Part shown: positions 28,361 through 39,712 of the stretch, one piece after another | How the letters are laid out: each line of letters starts with the position of its first letter | Position numbering within the stretch: the first letter of the stretch is position 1 | Assembly (NCBI GenBank): GCA_963819845.1 | Contig: CAWFXQ010000014.1 | Span: 299,687-363,686, forward strand | Length of the DNA: 64,000 nt | DNA from: DATAGF01 sp963819845 | GTDB lineage: Bacteria > Actinomycetota > Thermoleophilia > Miltoncostaeales > Miltoncostaeaceae | Direction of reading: 5' to 3' | Program-made: the position numbers and the translations under genes | The notes under the pieces: model-generated | Told to the model about the DNA's origin: nothing | What the model saw: the letters and a program-made list of their open reading frames with translations, nothing else | The model's database searches: none

Positions 28361-29782
28361 CTACGACGTGACCGCGGCGCCTCCGGTCACCCGGGCGACC
28401 CCCGTCGCCTCGGCCGCCGAGCGCACGGCGGCGGCGACGTTCGGCACGAGGCGGTCGTCGAAGATCGAGGGGACGACGTTGAACGGCCCCCCGCCGGTCT
28501 CCTCGACCGCCGTCTGGGCGATCGCGTCGGCCGCCGCGAGGGTCATCGCCTGGTTGATCTCCGTCGCGCGGCAGTCGAGCGCCCCCCGCCAGATGCCCGG
28601 CGACGCCAGGCCCGAGTTGATCTGGTTGGGCACGTCGGGCCGGCCGGTGGCGTAGACGCGCGCCACGCCGGCGGCGTCCTCGGGGAGGATCTCGGGGTCG
28701 GGCATCGCCAGCGCCAGCACCACCGGGTCGGCGGCCATCGCGCGCACGGTCTCGGCCGAGAGCAGGCCCGGCGTCGACAGGCCGACGAAGGCGTTCGCCC
28801 CGGCCACCACCTCCGCGACGGCGCCCGCCCGCCCGCCCGAGTTGGTGTTGGCGGCGATCCAGGCGAGATCGTCGGCCGCGTCGCCCCGCCCGCCGTGCAC
28901 GGCCCCCTGGGAGTCGCAGGCGATCACGTCGCCCGCACCGGCGGCGACCAGCAGCCGCACCACGGCCTGGCCGCCCGGCCCGAGGCCCGCGACGACGACG
29001 GTCGCGTCGGCCAGGCCCGTGCCCCCGACCGCGAGGCCGTTGGTGAGGGCCGCCAGCACCACGGCGGCGGTGCCCTGCTGGTCCTCGTGGAACACCGGGA
29101 CGTCCAGGCGCTCGTCGAGCAGGCGCTGCACCTCGAAGCACCGCGGGGCCGAGATGTCGCTGAGGTGGATGCCCGCGAACACCGACGAGCAGAGGGCCAC
29201 CGCCTCGGCGATCTCGGCGGGCTCGCGCAGGTCCACCGGCAGCGGGAACGCGTCGATGTCCGCCAGCTTGCGCATGAACGCGCACTTGGCCTCGAGCGCG
29301 GGCAGCGACGCCTCGGGCCCCAGGTCGCCCTGGCCCACCACCGAGCTGCCGTCGCTCACGACCATGACGCTGTTGCCCTTGATCGTGTAGTCCCACGCCT
29401 GGTCGAGGTCGTGGTGGATCGCCATGCACACCCGGGCCACGCCGGGCGTGTAGGCCATCGACAGGTCGTCGCGGCTCGTGAGCGGCGCCCGGTTCTGCAT
29501 GCCGACCACCCCGCCCTGGTGCGAGAGGAACACGCGGTCGTTCACCGACTCGACCCGGACGCCCTCGACGGCCTCGAGCGCGGCGCGGATGCCGTCCCCG
29601 TGCGCGTCGTCGCGGGCCAGCACGGTGATGTCCCGGGTCACCGCGTCCTTCGACGAGCGCACGATGTCGACGCCCCCGACCTGGCCCTCGGCCTCGCCGA
29701 TCGCCGCCATCACCCGGCCGAGCATCCCGACCTTCGCCGGGATGACGGCGCGGATCGTCAGGCTGTAGTTGGCGTGCGTCAT
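28361..29782 (-). CDS. NAD(P)-dependent malic enzyme with an N-terminal ACT domain
   Basis: 473 residues. Residues 1-80 form an ACT-like regulatory domain (YSLTIRAVIPAKVGMLGRVM). The catalytic part follows: SMAYTPGVARVCMAI, YTIKGNSVMVVSDGSSVVGQG (Tyr and Lys acid-base pair), VFHEDQQGTAAVVLAAL (metal ligands) and VVVAGLGPGGQAVVRLL (dinucleotide fold). It decarboxylates malate to pyruvate with NAD(P) reduction. The ACT domain suggests allosteric control by a small ligand, probably an amino acid; that is inferred. GC-rich 62-base gap upstream. Confidence 0.92.
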   Translation of the reverse strand: MTHANYSLTIRAVIPAKVGMLGRVMAAIGEAEGQVGGVDIVRSSKDAVTRDITVLARDDAHGDGIRAALEAVEGVRVESVNDRVFLSHQGGVVGMQNRAPLTSRDDLSMAYTPGVARVCMAIHHDLDQAWDYTIKGNSVMVVSDGSSVVGQGDLGPEASLPALEAKCAFMRKLADIDAFPLPVDLREPAEIAEAVALCSSVFAGIHLSDISAPRCFEVQRLLDERLDVPVFHEDQQGTAAVVLAALTNGLAVGGTGLADATVVVAGLGPGGQAVVRLLVAAGAGDVIACDSQGAVHGGRGDAADDLAWIAANTNSGGRAGAVAEVVAGANAFVGLSTPGLLSAETVRAMAADPVVLALAMPDPEILPEDAAGVARVYATGRPDVPNQINSGLASPGIWRGALDCRATEINQAMTLAAADAIAQTAVEETGGGPFNVVPSIFDDRLVPNVAAAVRSAAEATGVARVTGGAAVTS

Positions 29783-29844
29783 GCGGGGCGACCTCGGCGT
29801 CCGGGAACTCTGGGCCGCGGAAGCCTACCGGTCGGGCTCCGGGC

Positions 29845-30279
29845 TCAGCGGCGCGCCCGGCGGTAGATCGAGGAGCCCGCGCCGGTCACGACGAGCGCCC
29901 CGGCGAGGATCGTGAGCGCGAGGAACGGCCACGGGGGGTCGCCGCTCTGGTCCGGCGTGCGGGGCACCGGCAGGGCCGACTCGCCGCGCTCCCCCCCGAT
30001 GAGCTCGCCCGTCCCCGCGCTCTCGGACCGCCCGAGATAGGCGCTGTCGAGCTTCGCCTCGACGGCCGCGGCGAAGTTCGCGTAGAAGGGGTCCCCCGCC
30101 ACCTCCTGCAGCGCCCCCCGCAGGTCCTCGAACGAGTAGTCGCCGGCGATCGCGCCCTGGTTGAAGGCGTAGTCCTGGAAGATCTCCTGCGGCGTCGCCG
30201 CCGCGGCGGGCGCGGCGGCCGCGAACCCGGCGGCGAGGGCGATGGCGCAGAGGGCCAGGAGCCGGCGGAGGGCGGGCAT
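29845..30279 (-). CDS. Secreted, C-terminally membrane-anchored protein of unknown function
   Basis: 144 residues. Signal peptide MPALRRLLALCAIALAAGFA through PAAAA, a soluble domain containing PQEIFQDYAFNQGAIAGDYS and FEDLRGALQEVAGDPFYANF, then a C-terminal transmembrane helix (FLALTILAGALVVTGAG) with the positive tail YRRARR. So it sits outside the membrane, anchored at its C-terminus. I do not recognise the domain. It lies 62 bases upstream of the malic enzyme gene on the same strand. Confidence 0.65.
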   Translation of the reverse strand: MPALRRLLALCAIALAAGFAAAAPAAAATPQEIFQDYAFNQGAIAGDYSFEDLRGALQEVAGDPFYANFAAAVEAKLDSAYLGRSESAGTGELIGGERGESALPVPRTPDQSGDPPWPFLALTILAGALVVTGAGSSIYRRARR

Positions 30280-30373
30280 CGGCCGACAGTAGACACCCCT
30301 CGCGCCCCCGGGCAAGGCGCCCTCTCGGATCCCGCACATTTTCCTCATCGGGGCGTTGGTAGCCTCACGATCC

Positions 30374-31291
30374 GTGCGGGTGCTCATCACCGGCGCCACC
30401 GGGTTCGCCGGGCGCCACCTCACCTCCTGCTGCGCCGCCGCCGGCCACGAGGTCCACGCGCTCCCGCGGGAGGTGGACGTCCGCGACGGCGAGGGCGTCG
30501 CCCGCGCCGTGCGCGAGCTGGCCCCCGACGCGGTGGCCCACCTCGCCGGCGTCTCCTCGGTCGGCGGCTCGTTCGCCGACCCCCTCGGCACCTGGGACGT
30601 CAACCTGGGCGGCACCCTGGCCCTGCTCGAGGCCCTGCGCCGGGAGGCGCCGGAGACGCGGGCGCTGATCGTCTCCAGCGGGGAGGCGTACGGCCGCGTC
30701 CCCCCCGGCGAGCTGCCCGTCGGGCCCGACACGCCGCTGCGGCCGCTGTCGCCCTACGGCGCCTCGAAGGGCGCGGCCGACCTGGCCGCCGCCCAGTACC
30801 GGGCCGCCTACGGCCTGCCGGCGCTGCGGGTGCGGGCCTTCAACCACGTCGGCCCCGGCCAGGACCCGCGCTTCGTGCTCCCCAACGTCGCCCGCCAGAT
30901 CGCGCAGGCCGAGCACGAGGGCCGCGAGGCGGTGGAGGTGCGGGTGGGCAACCTCGACACGCGCCGCGACTTCACCGACGTGCGCGACATGGCGCGCGCC
31001 TACCTCCTCGTGCTGGAGCGGGGCGACCCGGACGCGGTCTACCTCGCGTGCAGCGGCCGGTCGCGGCCGGTGCGCGAGCTGGTCGAGGGGCTGGCCCCGC
31101 TGGCGCGCATCCCGGTCACGTTCTCGTCCGACCCCGGCCTGCTCCGCGCCGGGGAGCAGCCCGACCTCTATGGTTCCCCGGCGCGCCTGCGCGACGACAC
31201 CGGATGGACGCCCGAGATCCCGATCGAGACGACCCTGGCCGACACCCTCGACTGGTGGCGCGAGCGCGTCGTCGACGAGGACCGGGAGTGA
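30374..31291 (+). CDS. rmd: GDP-4-keto-6-deoxy-D-mannose reductase (NAD-dependent epimerase family)
   Basis: 305 residues. An extended SDR: TGATGFAGRHL (NAD-binding), VSSGEAYG (catalytic Ser region), YGASKGAADL (Tyr-xxx-Lys), and RDFTDVRDMARAY typical of Rmd. It should reduce the product of Gmd to GDP-D-rhamnose. GTG 30374 is chosen because the Rossmann strand starts at once. gmd begins 4 bases after its stop, which supports the pathway assignment; the precise deoxyhexose cannot be proven from sequence. Confidence 0.85.
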   Translation: MRVLITGATGFAGRHLTSCCAAAGHEVHALPREVDVRDGEGVARAVRELAPDAVAHLAGVSSVGGSFADPLGTWDVNLGGTLALLEALRREAPETRALIVSSGEAYGRVPPGELPVGPDTPLRPLSPYGASKGAADLAAAQYRAAYGLPALRVRAFNHVGPGQDPRFVLPNVARQIAQAEHEGREAVEVRVGNLDTRRDFTDVRDMARAYLLVLERGDPDAVYLACSGRSRPVRELVEGLAPLARIPVTFSSDPGLLRAGEQPDLYGSPARLRDDTGWTPEIPIETTLADTLDWWRERVVDEDRE

Positions 31292-31295
31292 GCCC

Positions 31296-32256
<961 letters not shown>

Positions 32257-32261
32257 CGGCC

Positions 32262-33429
32262 TCAGTCGGGCCCGCGTCGGGCGATCACGGCGTACTCCTG
32301 GTCGCCGAAGACCAGGTTGTCGAGCCGCTCGATCGCCAGGTTGAGCTGGGCGACGAGATCGGAGAGCTCTCGGGCGTCGCCGGTCGCCGGCACGGCACGG
32401 CGGCTCGTCCGGCACCGGGGAGAGGTACTCGATCTCGACGTCCTCGAACCCGGCCCGCTCGAGCATGAAGGCGAGCGTCTCGGGGAAGACCGGCCGCAGG
32501 TGGGTCGGGTCGCAGCTGAAGTTGACCGCGCCCGGCGACGAGCGACTTGGGGTTCGGCGTCTCGACGATCAGGAGCCCCGCCGGGCCTCAGCGCGGCCGC
32601 GCAGAGGCGGGCGAAGCGCACGTGGTCCGCGGGCCAGAGGTGCTCGAGCACGTGCGAGCAGACGATGCCGCCGAGCGAGCCCTCGGGCCGCGGCCGGCCA
32701 GGAAGGCGAACATGTCGCCGTAGCTCGGCCTCGCAGGCCCTTCTCGCGCGCGATGGCCACCATCTCCGCCGAGGCGTCGACGCCGACCGCCTCGACTGCC
32801 GCGGTCGCGCAGCAGCTCAAGCAGCTCGCCGCGCCCGCAGCCGAGGTCGGCGACCGGCCCGCCCCGGCGGCGAGGCGGGCGGCGTGGGCCGCCTGGCGCT
32901 CGCGCACGCGTCTTCCGGGCCGCGGAAGCGGTCCTCGAAAGCGAGGTAGTCGAAGTCCGTCGAGCCGGGGGATCCCCGGCGTCCGCCTCGCCGGTCCACC
33001 GGCCGCCGGCGACCGACGCCCCGTGTGCGCTCCAGCGCCTCGGCACGGAGCCGCGCCTCGAGGTGCCTCACGCGCTCGGCCAGAGGCAGCGAGCCTCGCT
33101 CTCGGCGCTCCGTCGTGCTCGTGCGCGCGTGAGCTCGCGCAGCGCCTTCTCGGCGCCCTCGCGGGCCAGCCGCTCGGCCTCCGCCTGGCGCGCCAGGTGG
33201 GCGATCGCCTCGCGCACGCGGGCCTCGAAGGCCTTCTGCTCGGCGTACCAGCTCTCGCCGGTGGCCGCGGTCGCGGCGCGGCTGGCGCTGCGGCGGACCC
33301 GGCCGACCGCGCCGTCTGCGGGCGCCGCCGCGCGGTCGAGCAGGGGCCGGTGGGACTGCAGCAGCTCGTCGACCGGGGTCCGTCGGCCCCGGCCGCCCCC
33401 GACTGGCCGTGCGCATCGTCACGCCTCAT
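32262..33429 (-). CDS. Class I SAM-dependent methyltransferase (frameshifted)
   Basis: Read across several indels: a helical/coiled N-terminal part (RVRHLEARLRAEALERTRG), then FDYLAFEDRFRG, the SAM-binding motif VADLGCGRGELLELL, VGVDASAEMVAIAREKGL, and VCSHVLEHLWPADHVRFARL (methyltransferase post-motif with HVLEH). The C-terminus EYAVIARRGPD ends at 32262. It resembles methyltransferases that modify or cap the growing end of surface polysaccharides. It is the last gene of the minus-strand polysaccharide run and converges with gmd. ATG 33429 overlaps the preceding gene. Confidence 0.75.
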
Positions 33430-34168
33430 CGGCGCCCTCCGCCGCGAGGACCACCGCCTCGGCGAACGCGCTCGGCCACCTTGTCGAGCGGTATCCAGGA
33501 CCGCGAGCGCCCGTCTCCCGCGGGCCGCCAGCGCCTCTGCGCGAGCGGGCGCGGCCGCACAGGAGGCGGGTCGCCTCCATCGCCTCGAGCGACGTGCGCG
33601 CGCGCAGGGCCCCGCCGCGCGAGAGCATGTCATGGCGGGGCGTGCCGGGCAGCGCGACACGACCGCGCGCCCGGCGGCCCAGGCCTCGGCGGCGGCGGCG
33701 AGGCGCGCCGCGCCGCGCCGCCGACCCAGGCGACGCCGGGGCCGTCCGGCGGCACGGGCCGCGCCACCTCCGCCCGCCAGAGCGCGACGGTCACGCTCGT
33801 GCCCGCCCCGGCGTCGAGCGCCCTCGCCTCGGCGCCGCCGGCTGCGGGGCGCGGCAGCCCGGCCACCACGACCGGGCAGCGCGACGCGGCCGCCGAGGGC
33901 CGCGGCCTCCGACGGGTCGAGCAGGACGAACGCGCGCCGCCGAGCGCAGCAGGGCCCCGCCCAGGGCGGCCGGGAGCGGCCCGCGAGGGCCGGCACGACC
34001 ACCCGGGGGCCGGCCGGCAGCCCGCGCGCGAGGCCGCGGGTCGTCGAGCGCCCGCCGCCACGACGACGTCCGCTCGGCGCCGCCAGCGTTCGAGCCTCTC
34101 GAGGCCGCGCCGCAGCGCCCGCGCGAGCGGCGGCGGGCACGCGGTCGCGCCGACCGCAGGGCCGTCAC
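33419..34168 (-). CDS. Glycosyltransferase-like protein (frameshifted, short)
   Basis: About 245 residues when frames are joined: VVVPALAGRSRPPW, FVLLDPSEAAALGGRVALP, SVTVALWRAEVARPVPPDGP, AWAAGRAVVS and a C-terminus ending KVAERFAEAVVLAAEGADEA-like. The end resembles the last helix of GT-B glycosyltransferases, but I see no donor-binding EX7E motif, so the enzyme may be degenerate. GTG 34168 overlaps the stop of the preceding glycosyltransferase. Assignment is mostly by context. Confidence 0.45.
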
Positions 34169-35248
34169 GGGATCGCCTCGACGAAGCGCGACCAGCCGGC
34201 TCGCCAGCGTCCTCGGCGCGAGCGGCGCCGCAGGCGCTCGGCGCCGCGCCGGCCGCCATGCGCGCCGCGAGGGCGGGGTTCGCGAGCGGCCTCGACGACG
34301 GCCTCGGCGACCAGCGAGGGCGGCTTCTCGTCGAGCAGCAGGCCGCGCGTCGCCGAGCGGTCTCGGGGATCGCGCTCGAGGCGTAGGCGACGATCGGCAG
34401 CCCGGCCGCCATCGCCTCGATCAGCGGCACGCAGAAGCCCTCGTGGTCGGAGAGGCACAGGAAGAGGTCGGCTCGGCGTAGTGCCGCGCCAGCTCCTCGT
34501 CGCTCACCGAGCCCGCGAATCGCACCCGGCCGGCGACCGCCGAGGGCCGCGGCGAGCCGCGCGGCAGTGGCGCTCGTACTCGGGCGCCGCCGGCCCAGGT
34601 GCCCGACGAGCGTCGAGCTCGTGGTCGAGCCCCGCGTCGGCGAGCGCGGCGCTCGCCAGCACGAGGTGGTGCTGGGCCTTGTTGGGCACCCCGCGGCCCG
34701 ACGAAGAGCAGGCGCGCCGCGCCCGCCCGTGCGGCTCGGGCGCGGCGCGGCGCGCGCGGCAGCGGCGCGCCGCATCACGCCGAGCACCGCGGGCTCGGGG
34801 AAGCCGAGCGCCGCGAGCTCGTCGGCGTTGTAAGCGCGAGTCGGCGCCGGCGCGCCGACGACCCGGCCGGCCAGCTCGCCGAGCGCGCCGCCGCCCCACG
34901 GCGCACTCCAGCGCGATCCGCGGCGCGTCAGCGCCAGAGCAGCTCGGCGGGGGTGATGTTGTGGTAGTGGATCGCGCACCGGCGGCAGCGGTCGAGCACG
35001 TGGAAGAACGCCGGGCTCGCGATGGAGTAGTGGAGGATCGCGGCGTCGGCGGGCGCGGCGACGCGCGTCCCAGCGCTCGCCGGCAGGACGTCGCCGGCCA
35101 GCGGCCCGTGGATGTGGCCGGCGTCGGCGAAGATCTCCGAGCGCAGGCCCAGGCCGCCGGAGCACCGCGCCGGGCCTCCAGCATGTGGTGGGTGATCGCG
35201 TCGCGCGGCGCGGCCGCCGCGCGCGACCTGGTGGACGCCGTCGCTCAC
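34165..35248 (-). CDS. Family 4-like (GT-B) glycosyltransferase (frameshifted)
   Basis: The N-terminal half carries LRSEIFADAGHIHGPLAGDV, then AILHYSIASPAF and IHYHNITPAELLWR, a stretch seen in GT4 enzymes of polysaccharide loci. The C-terminal donor domain reads FLCLSDHEGFCVPLIEAMAA and GLPIVAYASSAIPET, containing the EX7E-type motif. Role: transfer of a sugar from a nucleotide donor during surface-polysaccharide assembly in the cytoplasm. GTG 35248 overlaps the TGA of the upstream glycosyltransferase (GTGA). Several indels interrupt it. Confidence 0.8.
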
Positions 35249-36459
35249 GACCACTCCTCGAGCGCTCCGAGGAAGCGCTCGCCGCACCGCGGCCACGAGA
35301 AGGTCGCGCGGGTGTAGCGCGGCGCCCGGCCGCGGCGAGCCGGCCGCGCAGCGCCGGGGTCGCCGGTCAGCAGGTCGAGGGCCTCGACCAGCTCGGCCCG
35401 CGACGCGTAGGGCAGCCCGCCGCCCGAGCGCGGCAGTGCTCGCGCAGGACCGGCGAGCGGCCGTTCACGATGCACGGGCGTGCCGGCGAGCCACGCCTCC
35501 AGCACCACCATCCCCAGGCTCTCGAGGCGCGAGGGGTTCACCAGCACGCGCGCGGCCGGCGTAGGCGGCGTCGCGCTCGGCGTCGGGCACGAAGCCGAGG
35601 TCGATGACGCGGCCGGCGATCGCTCGGGCGGGGGCGGAGATCGCCCCGCGCCCATCAGCGCGAGCGGCGGCGCGTCCGGGCCGCCCGCGCGCGAAGTCCG
35701 GCGTAGGCCGCGTACAGCTCCGGCACGCCCTTGGCGCCCTCGCGCCGGCCCGGCGTAGAGGAGGTAGCCGGGCGCGATGCCCCGCGGCCGCGCAGAAGCG
35801 CCGCGACCCGCGTCGTCGGGCGGCGGGCGCCTCGTCGTAGCCCACGCTCACCAGCCGCGCCCGCGCCGCCGGCGCGAGGCGCGCCGAGCAGCTCGCCCTC
35901 GCCGTCCGAGTTGAGCATGCAGCCCGCGCGGCGCCGCGAGCATCTCGCGGACCACCGGCACCCAGGCGTGGGGCTCGTCGTGCACGCACGGGATCAGCGC
36001 CGTGCGCGCCCGGGCCGGGCCGCGGCCGCCCAGAAGGTGGTGCCGAAGAGGTACGGCAGGCAGACCAGCCAGTCGTAGCGGCCGGCGTCCTCGACGGCCT
36101 CCTGGAGGCCCGGCGACCAGGCCGACTGGCGCCATCCACTCGAGCTGCTCGGCGCGGCCGGTCGGGCACGCCGGCGCGTCGATCCGCGCGTGGAGCTCGA
36201 AGAAGCGCCCGTTGTCGCGCTCGCGGGCTCACCCGGAAGCGGTGCACCGGGACGCCGTTCTCGACGCGTCGTGCCCTCGGGGTGGTGGTCGGCCCAGGTG
36301 AAGTGGTCGACCGCGCAGGTCGTCAGCACCTCGACGTCGGCGCCGTGGGCGACCAGGTTCTCGGCCATCAGGCGGCAGAGCATCTCCGCGCCGCCCGACG
36401 ACGCCGGCGCCGTAGCGGGGGACGACGAAGGCGACCCGCGGGCCGTCAGCGCGCGGCAT
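35245..36459 (-). CDS. Family 4-like (GT-B) glycosyltransferase (frameshifted)
   Basis: It begins MPRADGPRVAFVVPRYG then GGAEMLCRLMAENLVAHGAD, the acceptor-domain start of GT4 enzymes. VEVLTTCAVDHFTWADHHPE and YDWLVCLPYLFGTTFW follow. The C-terminal domain has VIDLGFVPDAERDAAYAGAR and VLVNPSRLESLGMVVLEAWLAG with the EX7E motif. It should add a sugar to the lipid-linked chain exported by Wzm/Wzt. ATG 36459 overlaps the end of the preceding methyltransferase-like gene. Multiple single-base insertions. Confidence 0.82.
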
Positions 36460-37568
36460 GCACGGCGTAGCGGCGCGGACGCCGGCCCGCCGCCGCGCGC
36501 GCCGTGCTCCTCGACCGAGGTCGACCCGAGGCCCGGCCGACTCGAGCGCCATCCGCACGGCGTCGGGGTGCACGGGCCGGCGGCGGCCCGGGTCGCGCCA
36601 GAACGCCCCGTCGTCGCCGAGCCCGGCCGGGTCGAGGCCCTCGACGATCGCGACGCCCTCGGGCGCGAGCGCGCGCTCGATCGGCGCCGGCGAGCGCGAC
36701 GAGGCCCGTCGCCGTCGATCCGCTCGACGAGGTCGGTGACGAGGATGCCGTCGACCGAGCCCGGCGGTCGACCGCGGCCAGGTAGGCGACCGGGTCGGCG
36801 TGGCGCACCGGCCGGCTCTGCGGCCGCGGCCGCGGCCGCGAGCTCGGCGTCGGGCTCGACGCCCTCGGCGCCGTCGCCCGAGCAGCTCGAGGGCCCGCCC
36901 GCTGCCGGCCCCGACGTGCACGATGCGCGGGCCGGCCGCCGAGAGCGCACGCGCGTAGGCCTCGAGCCGGCCGGCCCGCCCGGGGTCGTCCTCGGTCGCC
37001 TCCAGCCGCAGGCGGATGGCGCCGCCGGACGCGCCGGCCGCGCCGCCGGCCGCGCGGCCGCGACGCGGGAGCCGCCCCGCTCGAGCCGCGCGACGCGCTC
37101 GGGCAGGGCCGCGTCGGCGATCCGTCGACGCTCGCGCGCGCCGCGCGACGTCGGCCAGGGCGGCCCGCAGCTCGGCCTCAGGCGCTCGACCGCGCGCGCG
37201 CGGCGTCTCGGCCTCGCGCTCGGCCCGCACCTGGCGCTCCAGCGCCGCGACCTCGCGCGCGAGGGAGGACGAGGTAGCCGAGCAGCGCCGCGTTGAAGGC
37301 GGTCGCCTGCGCCGGACATGCCGTACATCGGCTGGCTCGTGCCGCGCACCAGGAGCTGCTTGACGCGCGACAGCAGCCCGCCGACGACCGGCTTGGTGGA
37401 CGGCGCGACCTCGATGTCGACCCGCTGGACGGCCAGCTCGCGCAGCCGCTCCAGCTCGTCGAGGCCGAAGGGCTCGCCCGCGTCCTCGACGGCGTCGGCC
37501 ATCAGGGCGTCGACCCCGTAGAGCCCCTTCGCCTTCTTCTCGGCGACCCGCCGCCGCAGGTCCTCCAT
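36446..37568 (-). CDS. Methyltransferase-like protein with a helical N-terminal domain (frameshifted)
   Basis: The N-terminus MEDLRRRVAEKKAKGLYGVD then DALMADAVEDAGEPFGLDEL and VAPSTKPVVGGLLSRVKQLL forms a helical region that I associate with proteins of glycan loci. A coiled stretch (REVAALERQVRAEREAE) follows. The C-terminal half looks like a SAM-binding domain (IVHVGAGSGRALELLG, GILVTDLVERIDGDGL, GVAIVEGLDPAGLGDDGAFW). The GAGSG motif suggests SAM binding, but the substrate is unknown. An in-frame TAG just upstream favours ATG 37568 as start. Confidence 0.6.
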
Positions 37569-37610
37569 CAGGGCGTCGACGTCGAGCGGGTCGTGGGCGT
37601 GCCGCGTCCG

Positions 37611-38866
37611 CTACTCGGCGCAGTCCTGCGGGCATCCGTCTCCCTCGCCATCAGGCTCCACCGCCCCGACGCGTCGACGACGCCGACGCCCGGTCGCGCG
37701 CGGGAAGACGCTGAACTCCACCCAGCGGTCGAGCCAGTGGTACACGGTCGCGTGGTCGTGGGAGTGGACGGCCAGCGTCACGGTGAAGCGTCCCTCGTGC
37801 AGGTGGAGGCGGGCGACGTCGAAGCGGACCGTCGCGCGCGCCGCTCGAGCTCGCCACGGGCAGGGAGTCGAGGACGGTGTTCGTCCCGTACAGAGCGCGC
37901 CCTCGATCGTGTGGATGGCGATGCCGAAGACGGGCGTCTCGACCGGGGGCGCGGCCTCGACCTCCATCTCGATCGCGAAGCGGCTCGCCGCTCATGAAGC
38001 GGTCGGTGGCGCCGTCGCGCCCGACGAGGCGCATGGCGTCGATGACGACCTCGCGGTTGCCCCACTGCAGCCGCGCGTCCGCCGTCGGCGCCTCGGCGCC
38101 CGCCTGCCGCCGCGGCCGCCGTCCCGCGAGCAGGCGGTGGTACGCTGGCGAGCACGTCGGCGGGCGGCGCCGTCGGCGATCACGCCGCCGTCCACCAGCA
38201 GGACCGCCCGGTCGCAGACGCGCTCGACCGCGGCGGGGTCGTGCGACACGAAGACCAGCGTGCCGCCGCGGCGGCGGAAGTCGAAGATGCGGCCGAAGCA
38301 CTTGCGCTGGAAGGCCTCGTCGCCCACCGCCAGCACCTCGTCGAGCAGCAGCACGTCGGGGTTGACGTGCGAGGCGACGGCGAAGGCGAGGCGCATCTGA
38401 CATGCCGCTCGAGTAGGTGCGCACCGGCATGTCGATGAACTCCTCGAGCTCGGCGAAGCCGACGATCTCGTCGAGGCGGCTCGTCGACCTCGCGCTCCGA
38501 GAGCCCGTGGATCGAGGCGTTCATGTAGACGTTCTCGCGCCCGGTGAAGTCGGGGTGGAAGCCGGCGCCCGAGCTCGAGCATCGAGGCCACCGAGCCCCC
38601 GATCTCGATCGTCCCGGCGTGCGGCGGGATGATGCCGGCCAGCAGCTTGAGCAGCGTGCTCTTGCCCGAGCCGTTCTGGCCGATGACGCCGAGCGCCTCG
38701 CCCGGGCGCGACGTCGAGGTCGACGTCGCGCACCGCCCAGAGCTCGGTGGCGTCGGTGCGCCGGCGCCGCAGGAGCGGTCTCCTTCAGCGTCAGGTTGCG
38801 CTCGTGGAGGATGCGGAAGGTGCGCGACACGCCGCGCAGGCGGATGCGGCCCGGCTCGAGGGCCAT
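37611..38866 (-). CDS. wzt: Polysaccharide ABC exporter ATP-binding protein (frameshifted)
   Basis: The ATPase domain shows GVIGQNGSGKSTLLKLLAG (Walker A), RTYSSGMQMRLAFAVA (ABC signature), DVLLLDEVLAVGDEAFQRKC (Walker B) and VFVSHDPAAVERVC (H-loop). A C-terminal Wzt-like carbohydrate-binding domain follows (FGIAIHTIEGAL, FDVARLHLHEGRFTVTLAVH, HDHATVYHWLDRWVEFSVFP), which in homologues recognises the finished chain. It powers export of undecaprenyl-linked polysaccharide with Wzm. ATG 38866 overlaps the Wzm stop (TGATG). Several single-base insertions. Confidence 0.88.
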
Positions 38867-39674
38867 CAGAGCTCGACCGCCATCTCGCGCTCCAGCCTCC
38901 GGAACAGCCGCCAGCCGAGCCACAGGGCGAGCGCGGCCGGCGACGAGCGAGTAGACGACGTCGCCCCAGGCCGGCCACACGCCGAAGAAGAGCGCGTCCT
39001 GGATCGCGATGATGAACGGCGCGATCGGGTTCCCCAGTGCAGCAGGCCGCCGACCCACGCGTTGTCGCCGCTGCAGGCCCGGGCACGGTGTCGAAGGTGT
39101 AGAAGACCGGGCTCACGAAGATCCACGGCAGCGCGATCGCGGTGAGGATGTGCTCGACGTCGCGGAAGTAGACGTTGAGCGCGGCGACCGCGAGCCCGAA
39201 GCCGGCGGTGAAGCATCGCCAGCAGCACGACCAGCCCCGGCAGGGCCAGCAGCGGCAGCAGCGAGTCGGCGCTCAGGAGCATGCAGAGCGGCAGGGCCAC
39301 GACGAGCATCGCGCCGGCCGTGAAGGCGTTGCCCGTCATGGCCGCGAGCGGCACGATCTCGCGCGGGAAGCGCACCTTCGTGACGAGGCTCGCGTTGGAC
39401 ACCAGGCTGCGCGAGGCGACCTGCGCGCCGCCGAGGAAGAACGTCCACACGGTGAGGCCCACGAACAGGAAGAGCGCGTAGTACTCGATCTGGATGCGCA
39501 GCAGGAACTTGAAGACCAGCGAGTACGCGCCGACCATGATCGCCGGCGTGATGAGCGTCCAGCGCGAGGCCCAGGACCGAGCCCTTGTAGCGCTGGCGCA
39601 CCTCCCGCCGCACGAGGTTGCGGAAGAGCGGGCCCGTAGCGGCCGAGCGATGGGGCGGCGAGTGAGGGGGCCAC
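38866..39674 (-). CDS. wzm: Polysaccharide ABC exporter permease (frameshifted)
   Basis: An ABC-2 membrane protein: RREVRQRYKGSVLGLAW at the N-terminus, IEYYALFLFVGLTVWTFFLG, SLVSNASLVTKVRFPREIVP, then several hydrophobic helices and a C-terminus ending LFRRLEREMAVEL. This N-terminal motif is characteristic of Wzm/KpsM-type permeases. With Wzt it flips completed polysaccharide across the membrane. GTG 39674 is a tentative start because indels blur the first 20 residues. Confidence 0.85.
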
Positions 39675-39712
39675 TGTCGTCGTCAACGGTACGCGAATGC
39701 GGCCGCGGGGGG

